From contig MGJA01000012.1 of NCBI GenBank assembly GCA_001794025.1, forward strand, positions 72,455 through 104,782: a stretch of DNA of 32,328 bases, written 5' to 3'. The stretch's first letter is position 1, and every line of letters begins with the position of its first letter. The position numbers and the translations under genes are program-made. The notes below the pieces were generated by a model, which saw nothing but the letters and a program-made list of their open reading frames with translations, ran no database searches and was not told the origin of the DNA. This stretch comes from Candidatus Yanofskybacteria bacterium RIFCSPHIGHO2_01_FULL_41_21 (GTDB lineage Bacteria; Patescibacteriota; Minisyncoccia; 2-02-FULL-40-12; GWA2-44-9). Below, piece by piece: positions 17,468 through 25,999 of this stretch.

Positions 17468-17928
17468 TTAGATAGATTTTTAATATCCTCAACATCTACT
17501 TCTCGCTTCAATATCTTTTTATACCTTATAAGATCTTCAATTGGAACAACCGGGGTCCTTAAACCAAATATATCTTGTATTACTACCCTTGAAAAATCAA
17601 CTCTATTTTCTATCCATTTTTCTGTCATATAATCTTTAATTTTTGAATTTGAATCGCAAATATCTATTTCTTGCCCTGCGTAATCTAGAGTCATAAGATA
17701 TAAATCCCAATTATCGTCCTTAAATATTTTGGGACCAAATTTTATATAATCCTTAACTTCTTCCAAAATATACTTAAATTTATTTTTTGGAATTTCAATA
17801 TCTATATCAGCTAATGGCCTACTGGATCCATAAATTCTAGCCGCCAAGCCGCCCGTTATCTGAAAGGGAATTTTATGTTTTCCAATAATTTCCACCATCC
17901 ACTTAAAAGCATCTTCTGTATTCTTCAA
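17464..17928 (-). CDS. Minimal nucleotidyltransferase (MNT/AbiEii-like)
   Basis: FQITGGLAARIYGSSRPLADIDIEIPKNKF. Confidence 0.65.
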   Translation of the reverse strand: MKNTEDAFKWMVEIIGKHKIPFQITGGLAARIYGSSRPLADIDIEIPKNKFKYILEEVKDYIKFGPKIFKDDNWDLYLMTLDYAGQEIDICDSNSKIKDYMTEKWIENRVDFSRVVIQDIFGLRTPVVPIEDLIRYKKILKREVDVEDIKNLSK

Positions 17929-17963
17929 AATATTTTTTAAATTCTTGTTTAATATTAACTATT

Positions 17964-17987
17964 TTATGATATATCAAAGAATCATAA
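17964..17987. repeat. 24-nt hairpin repeat, copy 2
   Basis: ttatgatatatcaaagaatcataa. Confidence 0.85.
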
Positions 17988-17992
17988 GTTGG

Positions 17993-18421
17993 TCATTTTT
18001 TCTTTAAATCTTGAAAAATATGGAATAGGAGATGATGTACTGGATATCGACGCCGCAAATTTCCTAAAGGGCTTGAATCGTAATAATCTTTAAAATTTTT
18101 ATGGTTGCTGAATTGTTTTTTTAAACTAGTAATAACTTTTTCATATCCTTTATTTTCATCCTCTAGCCAACGATGAACTCGCATGATTGTATCAGGTCCA
18201 ACTTTCATTTCTTTCATAATTTGATCATACAACTGACCATCCAATAACCGACGAGCAATCATTATTCGTCGACCTATCATTATTCGTTCACTTTCCGTCA
18301 AAACATCTCGTAAAAAATCTTTTATCTCTTGTCTTGAATTCAAAGACCCGACTGCTGTGTAAAGAATATCCAAATACTCTGCTTTATCTTTTTTCTCAAC
18401 ATTTCTAGATTTAACTTTCAT
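17993..18421 (-). CDS. TrpR/YerC/YecD-like regulator
   Basis: SRQEIKDFLRDVLTESERIMIGRRIMIARRLLDGQLYDQIMKEMKVGPDTIMRVHRWL. Confidence 0.85.
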   Translation of the reverse strand: MKVKSRNVEKKDKAEYLDILYTAVGSLNSRQEIKDFLRDVLTESERIMIGRRIMIARRLLDGQLYDQIMKEMKVGPDTIMRVHRWLEDENKGYEKVITSLKKQFSNHKNFKDYYDSSPLGNLRRRYPVHHLLFHIFQDLKKK

Positions 18422-18447
18422 ATATAAGAATGTTAACTAATTTTATT

Positions 18448-18472
18448 TTATGATATATCAAAGAATCATAAA
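18448..18472. repeat. 24-nt hairpin repeat, copy 3 with extended inverted arms
   Basis: ttttattttatgat/atcataaaataaaa, 14-bp arms around the shared loop. Confidence 0.85.
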
Positions 18473-18501
18473 ATAAAAGCTAATTCTTATCCACAACTTG
18501 A

Positions 18502-19413
18502 TTAAAATATTTTGCGGAATATCTTGTAGACGACAAACCAAAAACGGCGGATGGGGAGGTCAAAGGCACCGGGGTATTCAATTTGGCGACCGGCCCAGCC
18601 GAGTTTGAAACGGGTTACGCCTGGCCATTTTTTTGCATCAATACCCCAGAAGTCATAGTGTTTCATATTATATTGCTTCGCTAATTTAATCATCTCCCAA
18701 TGTAACAAATATGGGGCCATCATCGGTTTATATTTAGGGTCCCGGTCCATTGCCCCATGCAGATAATATGCCGTATCGCCATAGGCAAGCCAAATCGCTC
18801 CGGCAATAGACCGACCGTCATGTTCCACAAAAACTGTTTCCGCCATTAATCCGGGTATGTTACATAATTTATTATAATATTCCTTGGGGTGAGTAAAAAA
18901 ATTGTCCTTCTTAGCGGTCTGTTTTAATAATTTCCAAAAAGTATCCAAATCTTTACGGACAACTAATTTTAAACCATTCCGTTCCGCGACTTTAATATTA
19001 TAACGGGTCTTGTGATGCATCTCCGTCAGTAATTCGTCTTCTGACTTTTCTAAATCAATAATCACTGACCGATGGGGCTGAATTTCTTTTGCTGATTTCT
19101 TTAATCCTGCGCCGTACAGCAATTCAATAGTACTATCCTGTAATGGTTCAATTTTTATAAAAATTGACTTTTGTTCTTTGGCGATATTTTTTATATATGC
19201 AATAAAATGTTCAAGTTCATTTTTTAACCCGCCTGTTATTTTGTCCAAATGAATCTCCGGTCCATGCGGAATATATAAATAATTCATTCCGAACGGCAAA
19301 TCGTGCTGAATGATATTGGCGATAACTTTCTCATTGTCGTATCTGAAAGTCGGCCGCCCAATAGAGCGTTGGAAATTTAACCATTCTTTGGTTTGTAGAA
19401 AACTTTTACTCAT
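18502..19413 (-). CDS. FemAB/FemX-like peptidoglycan bridge aminoacyltransferase
   Basis: FLQTKEWLNFQRSIG; LTEMHHKTRYNIKVAERNG; AIWLAYGDTAYYLHGAMDRD; HYDFWGID. Confidence 0.88.
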   Translation of the reverse strand: MSKSFLQTKEWLNFQRSIGRPTFRYDNEKVIANIIQHDLPFGMNYLYIPHGPEIHLDKITGGLKNELEHFIAYIKNIAKEQKSIFIKIEPLQDSTIELLYGAGLKKSAKEIQPHRSVIIDLEKSEDELLTEMHHKTRYNIKVAERNGLKLVVRKDLDTFWKLLKQTAKKDNFFTHPKEYYNKLCNIPGLMAETVFVEHDGRSIAGAIWLAYGDTAYYLHGAMDRDPKYKPMMAPYLLHWEMIKLAKQYNMKHYDFWGIDAKKWPGVTRFKLGWAGRQIEYPGAFDLPIRRFWFVVYKIFRKIF

Positions 19414-19422
19414 ATCTAAAAA

Positions 19423-19569
19423 TTAATCCTTGGCTCGTAACGCAAGACCACTCAAAATAATCACTGCGAGCCAGACCAGATTAATCCATCTTGTAAAAAA
19501 CTCCGGCCACTGCGCCCCAATGATTATCCCCAACCCCACAAAAGCCCCCATCAATAAACGTTTTTTCAT
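19423..19569 (-). CDS. Small hypothetical membrane protein (48 aa; absent from ORF track)
   Basis: MKKRLLMGAFVGLGIIIGAQWPEFFTRWINLVWLAVIILSGLALRAKD. Confidence 0.55.
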   Translation of the reverse strand: MKKRLLMGAFVGLGIIIGAQWPEFFTRWINLVWLAVIILSGLALRAKD

Positions 19570-19604
19570 ATAACCAAAATACCACTTCCCCTATAAAAAA
19601 ACGA

Positions 19605-19624
19605 GGGCCGCGCGTACGCGGCCC
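19605..19624 (-). terminator. Rho-independent terminator
   Basis: gggccgcg-cgta-cgcggccc, followed on minus strand by tcgTTTTTTTA. Confidence 0.9.
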
Positions 19625-19636
19625 ATCTAGTTCTGG

Positions 19637-19873
19637 TTACCCAAGCGGATCCCAATCACAACCAGCACCTCGAGAGGAGTCAGCCGGTTGTGGTATTCTA
19701 GGACGCTTGGCTGCATCTCGCCTCTGCCTGAGAACCAGGGCCTGATCAAGAACGAACTCTTTCCTTGTAACCTTGGCTCTCAATCCTTCAGCCCTGTCTA
19801 CGACAAGTCCTAGAATTTTCTTGGTCGTCTCTTCGTCCCAATCGGATGAAAACTCAATCAAACATCTATGCAT
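19637..19873 (-). CDS. Small hypothetical protein
   Basis: SD GAGAGGT before ATG 19873; promoter-like TTGTTC-N17-TATTAC; own terminator. Confidence 0.65.
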   Translation of the reverse strand: MHRCLIEFSSDWDEETTKKILGLVVDRAEGLRAKVTRKEFVLDQALVLRQRRDAAKRPRIPQPADSSRGAGCDWDPLG

Positions 19874-19924
19874 GTGCACCTCTCGCTTTTGTAATATCAC
19901 AAAATAACTAACCGAACAAGGGTT

Positions 19925-20548
19925 CTATTTTTTACCTAATATCTTTAATGCTTCCCGGACTCGTTCTTGTAATGTTTCGGCTTTAGTATCTTTGAGGACC
20001 TCTTTGGCTTGAGTCGTTGAGTAACCGAGAACAAGGAGGGCTTCGGTCGCTTGACCATCTTGTGAAAGATCAATACCCTCGGTTTCACCTTCCAGATGGT
20101 CAACTTTGCCTTTTAATTCCAAGACCAAGCGCTGAGCAATTTTCGGACTGATAGTTGAAACCTTTTTTAGATAATCGGCATCTTGATTAATAACCGCCAC
20201 TTTTAAATGGCTTGGTTCAACATTTGAAAGGATATTTTGGGCCCCTTTGGGGCCGATGCCGGAAACGGTTGTCAAAAGATGAAAAAGGTCTAAGTCCGCT
20301 TTTTTATCAAAGCCATACATATCAAAAGTTCCCTCCCGCATGTTCATTTGGGTATGGATATACAAACGAATTTTTTGCTTCCCTTCGACATGATCAGGGT
20401 CTCCAGCCGTCTTGACGGACGGCTTGCGATTTGCTACCATATTCAATACTCTGGGGGATAGTATCACCCTATACCCTATACCCCCCGTGTTTAAAACGAC
20501 ATATTTGTCGCCTAAATGTTCAATTGTACCTTCCAGAAAAGAAATCAT
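19925..20548 (-). CDS. ruvA: Holliday junction helicase subunit RuvA
   Basis: MISFLEGTIEHLGDKYVVLNTGGIGYRV; LLTTVSGIGPKGAQNIL; ISPKIAQRLVLELKGK. Carries repeat-derived insertion. Confidence 0.95.
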   Translation of the reverse strand: MISFLEGTIEHLGDKYVVLNTGGIGYRVILSPRVLNMVANRKPSVKTAGDPDHVEGKQKIRLYIHTQMNMREGTFDMYGFDKKADLDLFHLLTTVSGIGPKGAQNILSNVEPSHLKVAVINQDADYLKKVSTISPKIAQRLVLELKGKVDHLEGETEGIDLSQDGQATEALLVLGYSTTQAKEVLKDTKAETLQERVREALKILGKK

Positions 20549-20577
20549 CAGGATAGTAATTAGGACTCCCGCCCGAA

Positions 20578-20596
20578 CGACTGAATCGTTCAGTCG
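20578..20596. promoter_or_regulatory. 19-bp perfect dyad in the divergent ruvA-uvrB intergenic region
   Basis: CGACTGAA-TCG-TTCAGTCG. Confidence 0.5.
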
Positions 20597-20651
20597 GGCA
20601 AGGTAGCCATTAGAACTTAGAATAGCATTTTAATCGGAAAACAAAAGCCAT

Positions 20652-22649
20652 ATGTTCAAACTGACATCAAAATTTCAACCGACTGGTGACCAACCTGAAG
20701 CCATAAAGAAACTCGCTAAAGGTTTAAAGACCGGCAAGAAACGCCAGGTGCTTTTGGGTGTGACAGGTTCGGGTAAAACCTTCACCATGGCCAAGGTCAT
20801 TGAGGAATACAAAAAACCGACACTGATTATTTCTCATAACAAAACCCTCGCCGCCCAGCTCTACAAAGAGATGAAAGAATTTTTTCCTAACAACGCCGTT
20901 CACTATTTCGTCAGCTATTATGATTATTACCAGCCTGAAGCGTATATCCCCCACAGTGATACTTACATTGAAAAGGATTCCAAAATCAATGAAGAGCTTG
21001 ATCGCCTTCGCCATGCCACCACCCAGGCCTTGATGAATCACGACGATATTATTGTTGTCGCCTCGGTTTCGTGTATCTACAACCTGGGTAATCCGGAAGA
21101 ATACAAAAACTTGGGTCTGGAATTATTTGAAGGTAAAAAAATAAAACCATCGGACTTAATCCGTGGGTTGATGCGTTTGCAATATGTTCAAGATATTGAA
21201 TTAAAGCGGGGAACTTTCCGTAAAACACCCACCGAAATTGAAATCATTTCCCCAACTGGCCAAGAAGTGACAAAACTTGTGTTCAAGAGTGATGTCATTG
21301 TCCGAATGTATCGCACCTTACTCAACGACCCTGAAGATTTAGAAACAAAGGATTTAAACTACGAAAAAATAGTTCATACAATTATCTTTCCCGCCAAATA
21401 TTGGATAACGACCGATAACAAAGTCGGCCTCGCCATTGAGAATATCAAAAGCGAACTTCAGCAACACGTTAAACATCTAAAGAAAGTCGGCAAAAATCAA
21501 GAGGCCTCCCGTCTCCAAGAAAAAACTATGAGCGATTTGGAAATGATGCGCCAGACCGGCTACTGTCATGGTATTGAAAATTATTCCCGTCACTTAGATT
21601 TTCGTAAGCCAGGTGAACCGGCCTTCTCGCTGTTGGACTTCTTCTCTTCCAAAGGCGAGTTTTTAACTATTATTGACGAGTCCCATATTACCATTCCCCA
21701 ACTGCGGAGTATGTATAAAGGCGATCACTCCCGTAAATCCACCCTGATTGATTATGGTTTTCGTCTGCCATCAGCCATTGATAATCGACCTCTTAAATTT
21801 GATGAATTTGAGAAACGAGTTCAAAAAGTGGTCTATGTTTCGGCGACGCCGGCTAAATTTGAAATGGAAGAAGCCGGACCGGAAAATATTGCTGAACAGC
21901 TTATTCGCCCGACCGGGCTTTTAGATCCGACTGTTGAAATTGTACCAACCAAGAATCAAGTTGAACACTTAATCGGCCGAATTAAAGAACGTATCGCCAA
22001 AAACGAGCGGGTAATTATTACTACCCTCACCAAACGCATGGCGGAAGATTTATCCGAGCACCTCGCCCGAAACGGTATCAAAGTAAACTATCTTCATTCG
22101 GAAATAAAAACTCTGGACAGAGTAAAAATTATCAAAGATCTGCAATCAGGTGTTCATGATGTTATTGTCGGTGTAAACCTTCTCCGAGAAGGATTGGATT
22201 TACCCGAGGTCTCACTCATCGCCATTCTTGATGCCGATAAAGAGGGCTTCCTTAGAAACGCTACTACCCTTATCCAAACCATGGGCCGAGCCGCCCGCCA
22301 TAAAGACGGCCACGTCATTATGTACGCCGATAAAATTACAAAATCCATGAAATTATCTATCGGTGAGACCCAGCGTCGACGCATCAAACAAACCGCCCAC
22401 AATAAAAAACATGGCATTACTCCAACCAGTATCGCCCGCTCCACCAGTAAATTTGAAATGGGGACAGGCCGAAAACCGGAACAACATTACGGCGAAGGAG
22501 AAAATGAAATTATTTTCTACGGTAACGGCACCAAACAAAAAGCCCTCCGACAACTCCAACGCATGTTGGACAGCGCCATCAATAAATTTAACTACGAACA
22601 AGCCATCGGAATTAAAGAACAAATCCGGAAACTCAGAGAAAGTTTGTAA
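20652..22649 (+). CDS. uvrB: Excinuclease ABC subunit B
   Basis: FKLTSKFQPTGDQPEAIKKL; GVTGSGKTFTMAKVI; YYDYYQPEAYIP; VNLLREGLDLPEVSL; UVR motif at C-terminus. Confidence 0.98.
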   Translation: MFKLTSKFQPTGDQPEAIKKLAKGLKTGKKRQVLLGVTGSGKTFTMAKVIEEYKKPTLIISHNKTLAAQLYKEMKEFFPNNAVHYFVSYYDYYQPEAYIPHSDTYIEKDSKINEELDRLRHATTQALMNHDDIIVVASVSCIYNLGNPEEYKNLGLELFEGKKIKPSDLIRGLMRLQYVQDIELKRGTFRKTPTEIEIISPTGQEVTKLVFKSDVIVRMYRTLLNDPEDLETKDLNYEKIVHTIIFPAKYWITTDNKVGLAIENIKSELQQHVKHLKKVGKNQEASRLQEKTMSDLEMMRQTGYCHGIENYSRHLDFRKPGEPAFSLLDFFSSKGEFLTIIDESHITIPQLRSMYKGDHSRKSTLIDYGFRLPSAIDNRPLKFDEFEKRVQKVVYVSATPAKFEMEEAGPENIAEQLIRPTGLLDPTVEIVPTKNQVEHLIGRIKERIAKNERVIITTLTKRMAEDLSEHLARNGIKVNYLHSEIKTLDRVKIIKDLQSGVHDVIVGVNLLREGLDLPEVSLIAILDADKEGFLRNATTLIQTMGRAARHKDGHVIMYADKITKSMKLSIGETQRRRIKQTAHNKKHGITPTSIARSTSKFEMGTGRKPEQHYGEGENEIIFYGNGTKQKALRQLQRMLDSAINKFNYEQAIGIKEQIRKLRESL

Positions 22650-22663
22650 CCATTCCTCGTCCG

Positions 22664-22781
22664 CCGGACCTCTTCGAAATCTGCTCGGCCCTGAATAATC
22701 AAAACAACTTATTATCCTTTCGTACGAAAGGATAATAAGTTGTTTTGATTGGCCTGCGAGAGCTTTTCGAGAGAGGTCCGG
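22664..22781. repeat. Long nested inverted repeat with 54-bp perfect palindrome
   Basis: aatcaaaacaacttattatcctttcgt/acgaaaggataataagttgttttgatt (22697-22750), flanked by imperfect arms ccggacctct..ctcggcc / ggcctgcgag..agaggtccgg. Confidence 0.92.
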
Positions 22782-22883
22782 TCTCCCTCGGAACTTTGTC
22801 AGTTCATCGAAATAAACGTTACCTGAATCGTGGTTTTGTGGGACTGAAGGTTACTTACCATGGAGGGTCTATAAATATAAAAA

Positions 22884-22930
22884 ACAAAGTGCCCGCTGGT
22901 GACACTTTGTTTGGTGTACCAGCGGGCATG
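22884..22930 (-). terminator. Terminator with two overlapping alternative stems
   Basis: GCCCGCTGGT/ACCAGCGGGC and AAACAAAGTG/CACTTTGTTT overlap; minus strand tail TTTGTTTTTT. Confidence 0.75.
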
Positions 22931-22981
22931 TCCTTACGAACTCCAATCATTTGGATCAGGTAGATAAAATATATAGTTAAA

Positions 22982-23224
22982 TTATATCTGGGCCAAATGA
23001 AGTCCTACAACACCATCAATCTCTCGTAGAATGGCCACAGCTTCAGGAGTTAAAACTGCGTCATTTGGTGGCATTTGGCCCGACTTGAGACCGAAGTCGA
23101 CCTCGATTTGCTTGCTAAACGCCAGAATCTTATCGCGATAAACTCGTAGCACATCTTCTGGTGCACTCTGCATCATGACAATCGTGTAACAAAAAACATG
23201 AGCCGCATCTTTCATGGTGTACAT
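22982..23224 (-). CDS. Small hypothetical protein
   Basis: AAGGAGG 6 nt before ATG 23224; promoter TTGCAA-N17-TATAAA. Confidence 0.65.
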   Translation of the reverse strand: MYTMKDAAHVFCYTIVMMQSAPEDVLRVYRDKILAFSKQIEVDFGLKSGQMPPNDAVLTPEAVAILREIDGVVGLHLAQI

Positions 23225-23309
23225 AGACATCCTCCTTTACTATAATTTATATCAAATTTTAGTTTAACTTGCAAGAAATAAAAAGATATGCTAATATGTG
23301 CATTATAAA

Positions 23310-23573
23310 ATGCCAATCACAAAATCAGCAAAGAAGGCCCTAAGACAAAGCAAAACCCGACGAATCGGGAATTTGAAGCGACTCAATGGATACAGAACTG
23401 CGGTTAAGCAGTTTAATAAACTCGTTGAAGCCGGTAATGTAAAGGAAGCCGGAGCCATGCTAGATAAGGTCTATCAGTCATTGGATAAGGCGACCAAAGC
23501 TGGCGTCATCAAAGCCAACAAGGCCTCCCGTCTCAAATCCCACTCCATCCTTTCTTTAGCTAAGAAAAAATAA
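23310..23573 (+). CDS. rpsT: 30S ribosomal protein S20
   Basis: MPITKSAKKALRQSKTRRIGNLKRLNGYRTAVKQF..GVIKANKASRLKSHSI. Confidence 0.93.
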   Translation: MPITKSAKKALRQSKTRRIGNLKRLNGYRTAVKQFNKLVEAGNVKEAGAMLDKVYQSLDKATKAGVIKANKASRLKSHSILSLAKKK

Positions 23574-23580
23574 TCCCACC

Positions 23581-23616
23581 AAATAAAACCTCGCTTAAAT
23601 AAGCGAGGTTTTATTT
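23581..23616. terminator. Bidirectional terminator between rpsT and ftsW
   Basis: aaataaaacctcgctta-aa-taagcgaggttttattt, 17-bp perfect stem. Confidence 0.92.
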
Positions 23617-23632
23617 GCGTAAAAATACAAAA

Positions 23633-24712
23633 CTATTCGCGGGCTATATTGAACACGATTCCCAATCCCGCAAGCAACGCGATCATCGCTGTTCCGCCAT
23701 AGCTGATGAACGGAAGCGGAATACCCGTCAATGGAGCAAGACCGGAGATGGCTGAAATATTAATAAAGGCCTGGGCCATAATCCAAATATTTATTCCACT
23801 CACAAAAAAACGACCGAATGGATCAGCCGTAGATATGGCAATTTGAGTAAGGGTAAGACAAAGAAGGACAAAAAGACCCACGATGGCTAAAGCGCCAACC
23901 AATCCCAATTCTTCGGCAACGACAGCAAAAATTGAATCCCCGACGGGTTCGGGCAAAAATCCTAATTTTTGCGTGCTTTTTCCAAAACCAACACCAAAGA
24001 TACCACCCGAACCTATGGCGATTTTGGCTTGATTCACCTGATATGAAATTCCTCGTGTATCGTTATTTTGATTAACAAAAGAACGTATGCGATTAAAACG
24101 ATATGGCTCAAGCCATATAAGAAGCGCGAGGATTATTAATCCAATACCAACAATGGATCCGATAAGTTTTAAATTGGCCCCGGCCACAAAATACATTCCT
24201 AAAGCGATACAACCAACGACAATCAAAGTACCAATATCCGGTTGAAGTGCCAAAAGAAGACCAACAAACCCCAACACAATAAAAAATGGCGCTGCACCAT
24301 AAAGCCAATGATTGGTTCGTTCATTACGACCATGACCGCTAAACCAAGCTGCTAAATAAATAACGAGAGATAACTTTAGTATTTCGGACGGTTGGAAAAC
24401 AATTCCGCCTATGCTTAACCAACGAATCGCCCCTTTAGCGCCAAAACCAAAATGAGATACAAACACTAGTGTCATTAGAGCCAGGGCACCCAAAAGAATT
24501 AATAATGAAAGTTTCCGCCAAATTTTAAAATCAATTTTAGATAAAATATAGGCGAGTAAAACCCCTGGAGCAATACCGTAAAGCAACTGATGAAAAAAAT
24601 AATAATACGCCGACCCAAATCTTTTTTGCGCTTCCACAATCCCAGCCGAAGACAACACGGCCAAGCCGATAATAATCAAAATTCCCAAAATCCAAAACAG
24701 CCGTTTCTTCAT
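23633..24712 (-). CDS. ftsW: FtsW/RodA/SpoVE (SEDS) family protein
   Basis: LLLALQPDIGTLIVVG; GFLPEPVGDSIFAVVAEELGLVGA; TGIPLPFISYGGTAMI. Confidence 0.92.
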   Translation of the reverse strand: MKKRLFWILGILIIIGLAVLSSAGIVEAQKRFGSAYYYFFHQLLYGIAPGVLLAYILSKIDFKIWRKLSLLILLGALALMTLVFVSHFGFGAKGAIRWLSIGGIVFQPSEILKLSLVIYLAAWFSGHGRNERTNHWLYGAAPFFIVLGFVGLLLALQPDIGTLIVVGCIALGMYFVAGANLKLIGSIVGIGLIILALLIWLEPYRFNRIRSFVNQNNDTRGISYQVNQAKIAIGSGGIFGVGFGKSTQKLGFLPEPVGDSIFAVVAEELGLVGALAIVGLFVLLCLTLTQIAISTADPFGRFFVSGINIWIMAQAFINISAISGLAPLTGIPLPFISYGGTAMIALLAGLGIVFNIARE

Positions 24713-24727
24713 AAATATAGTATATCA

Positions 24728-24840
24728 CGTCACTTGGGGTATATTCTTAGACCCAGTAGCGGAAGGGGTCCCAGCGAAGCTGGGGGAACCGACGGGACTG
24801 GTTCCCCGGGTCTGGGGATAAGAGTATACCCCAAGTGATG
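24728..24840. repeat. Palindromic element family A, copy 3 (intergenic)
   Basis: Core acccagtagcggaaggggtcccagcgaagctgggggaacc..ggttccccgggtctgggg; 29-nt arms pair at 25/29, two mismatches being G.U-compatible. Confidence 0.9.
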
Positions 24841-24891
24841 TTGACTCAATTCGTTAGATAATCGAGTCAAGGGTTTATCCTCGACGAGCGG

Positions 24892-25959
24892 TTATTTGAA
24901 TGGGGGCAACTTGCTATCAATCAGGAAGAGGATGAGGCCGATGATGGCGCCGATGGCGTTGACCATCCAGAAACGCATGGTGATTTGGGTTTCGGGCCAA
25001 CCCATCGCCTCAAAAGTATGGTGGATCGGTGTGGAAGGAAATATTTTTTTCTTGCGGATTTTTTTAGAAATTGTCTGAAGAATGACCGAGCCCGATTCCA
25101 TTAAAGGGACAATAGCGATAATTGGTAGAAGTAACTCGGTGTTGGTGAGTAAGGCCACCGCCCCAGCCGTGAAACCAAGAGCCATGACACCAGTATCACC
25201 CATAAAAAATTTCGCTGGATAAATATTGAACCAAAGAAACCCAATCAACGCTCCCATAATCGCGCTCATGAAAATAGCGAGGTCTAAACGGCCTTGGTCA
25301 AAAGCAATTGCGGTCAATGCGCCGAATATTGTTAAAAATACACCCCCCGATAAACCATCCAAACCATCGGTCTCATTCATTGAAAACGCTGTCGCGACCA
25401 TGATGAAAATAAAATATGGAACATACCACCAACCAATAAAATATTCGCCCATGAACGGTACGGTAATAGTTCTGATATCAAGTTTAAAATAGAACCACCA
25501 CGCTCCAATCGCCGCCACACCAATAAAGAACAATAAACGTTTACCAAGTTTGAGACCGCCTCGTTTTAAAACACCAATCATATCATCAGCCATACCAACT
25601 ATACCTGCCAAAATTAAAAATCCCAACGGAAGTAATGTCTGACTTCGGGACAGAAAATTAATCCTGTTCCAAACACCATCAACCAAAGAAGCCAACAACC
25701 AACACCCCAGAGTGATAATTGATACCGTCAACCAAATCGGCAAACCACCCATAGTTGGCGTCCCTTCTTTTTTTCTGTGTAAAGCATTAAAGATTGGCGT
25801 GTCTGGACGCTCAATCTGCTTGCCAGGTTTAAATCGGGTAAATAAAACTTTGGTCCAAAAATAGGTGATGATAAGATTTAAAAAGAAAGCCATTGTCGTG
25901 ATGACAAACAGCCGAACGATATTAAAAATATTGAAGCTTTCTAGAGGAGGGGTCAGCAT
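24892..25959 (-). CDS. mraY: Phospho-N-acetylmuramoyl-pentapeptide transferase
   Basis: KEGTPTMGGLPIW; FSMNETDGLDGLSGG; FMGDTGVMALGF; TPIHHTFEAMGWPETQITMRFW. Confidence 0.96.
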   Translation of the reverse strand: MLTPPLESFNIFNIVRLFVITTMAFFLNLIITYFWTKVLFTRFKPGKQIERPDTPIFNALHRKKEGTPTMGGLPIWLTVSIITLGCWLLASLVDGVWNRINFLSRSQTLLPLGFLILAGIVGMADDMIGVLKRGGLKLGKRLLFFIGVAAIGAWWFYFKLDIRTITVPFMGEYFIGWWYVPYFIFIMVATAFSMNETDGLDGLSGGVFLTIFGALTAIAFDQGRLDLAIFMSAIMGALIGFLWFNIYPAKFFMGDTGVMALGFTAGAVALLTNTELLLPIIAIVPLMESGSVILQTISKKIRKKKIFPSTPIHHTFEAMGWPETQITMRFWMVNAIGAIIGLILFLIDSKLPPFK

Positions 25960-25999
25960 AAAATTTCTAATTACTAATTTCTAAGTCCTAATTTCTATT
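25960..25999. repeat. AT-rich simple repeat of the ctaatttctaa type
   Basis: aaaatttctaattactaatttctaagtcctaatttctatt. Confidence 0.6.

Noticed and set aside
22697-22750. Retron msr/msd or ssDNA-phage origin
   Set aside because: No reverse transcriptase or Rep gene in the window; the palindrome alone is insufficient.
22745-22963. 72-aa ORF after uvrB
   Set aside because: Begins inside the perfect palindrome with a TTG start and runs through a terminator hairpin; no SD or domain.
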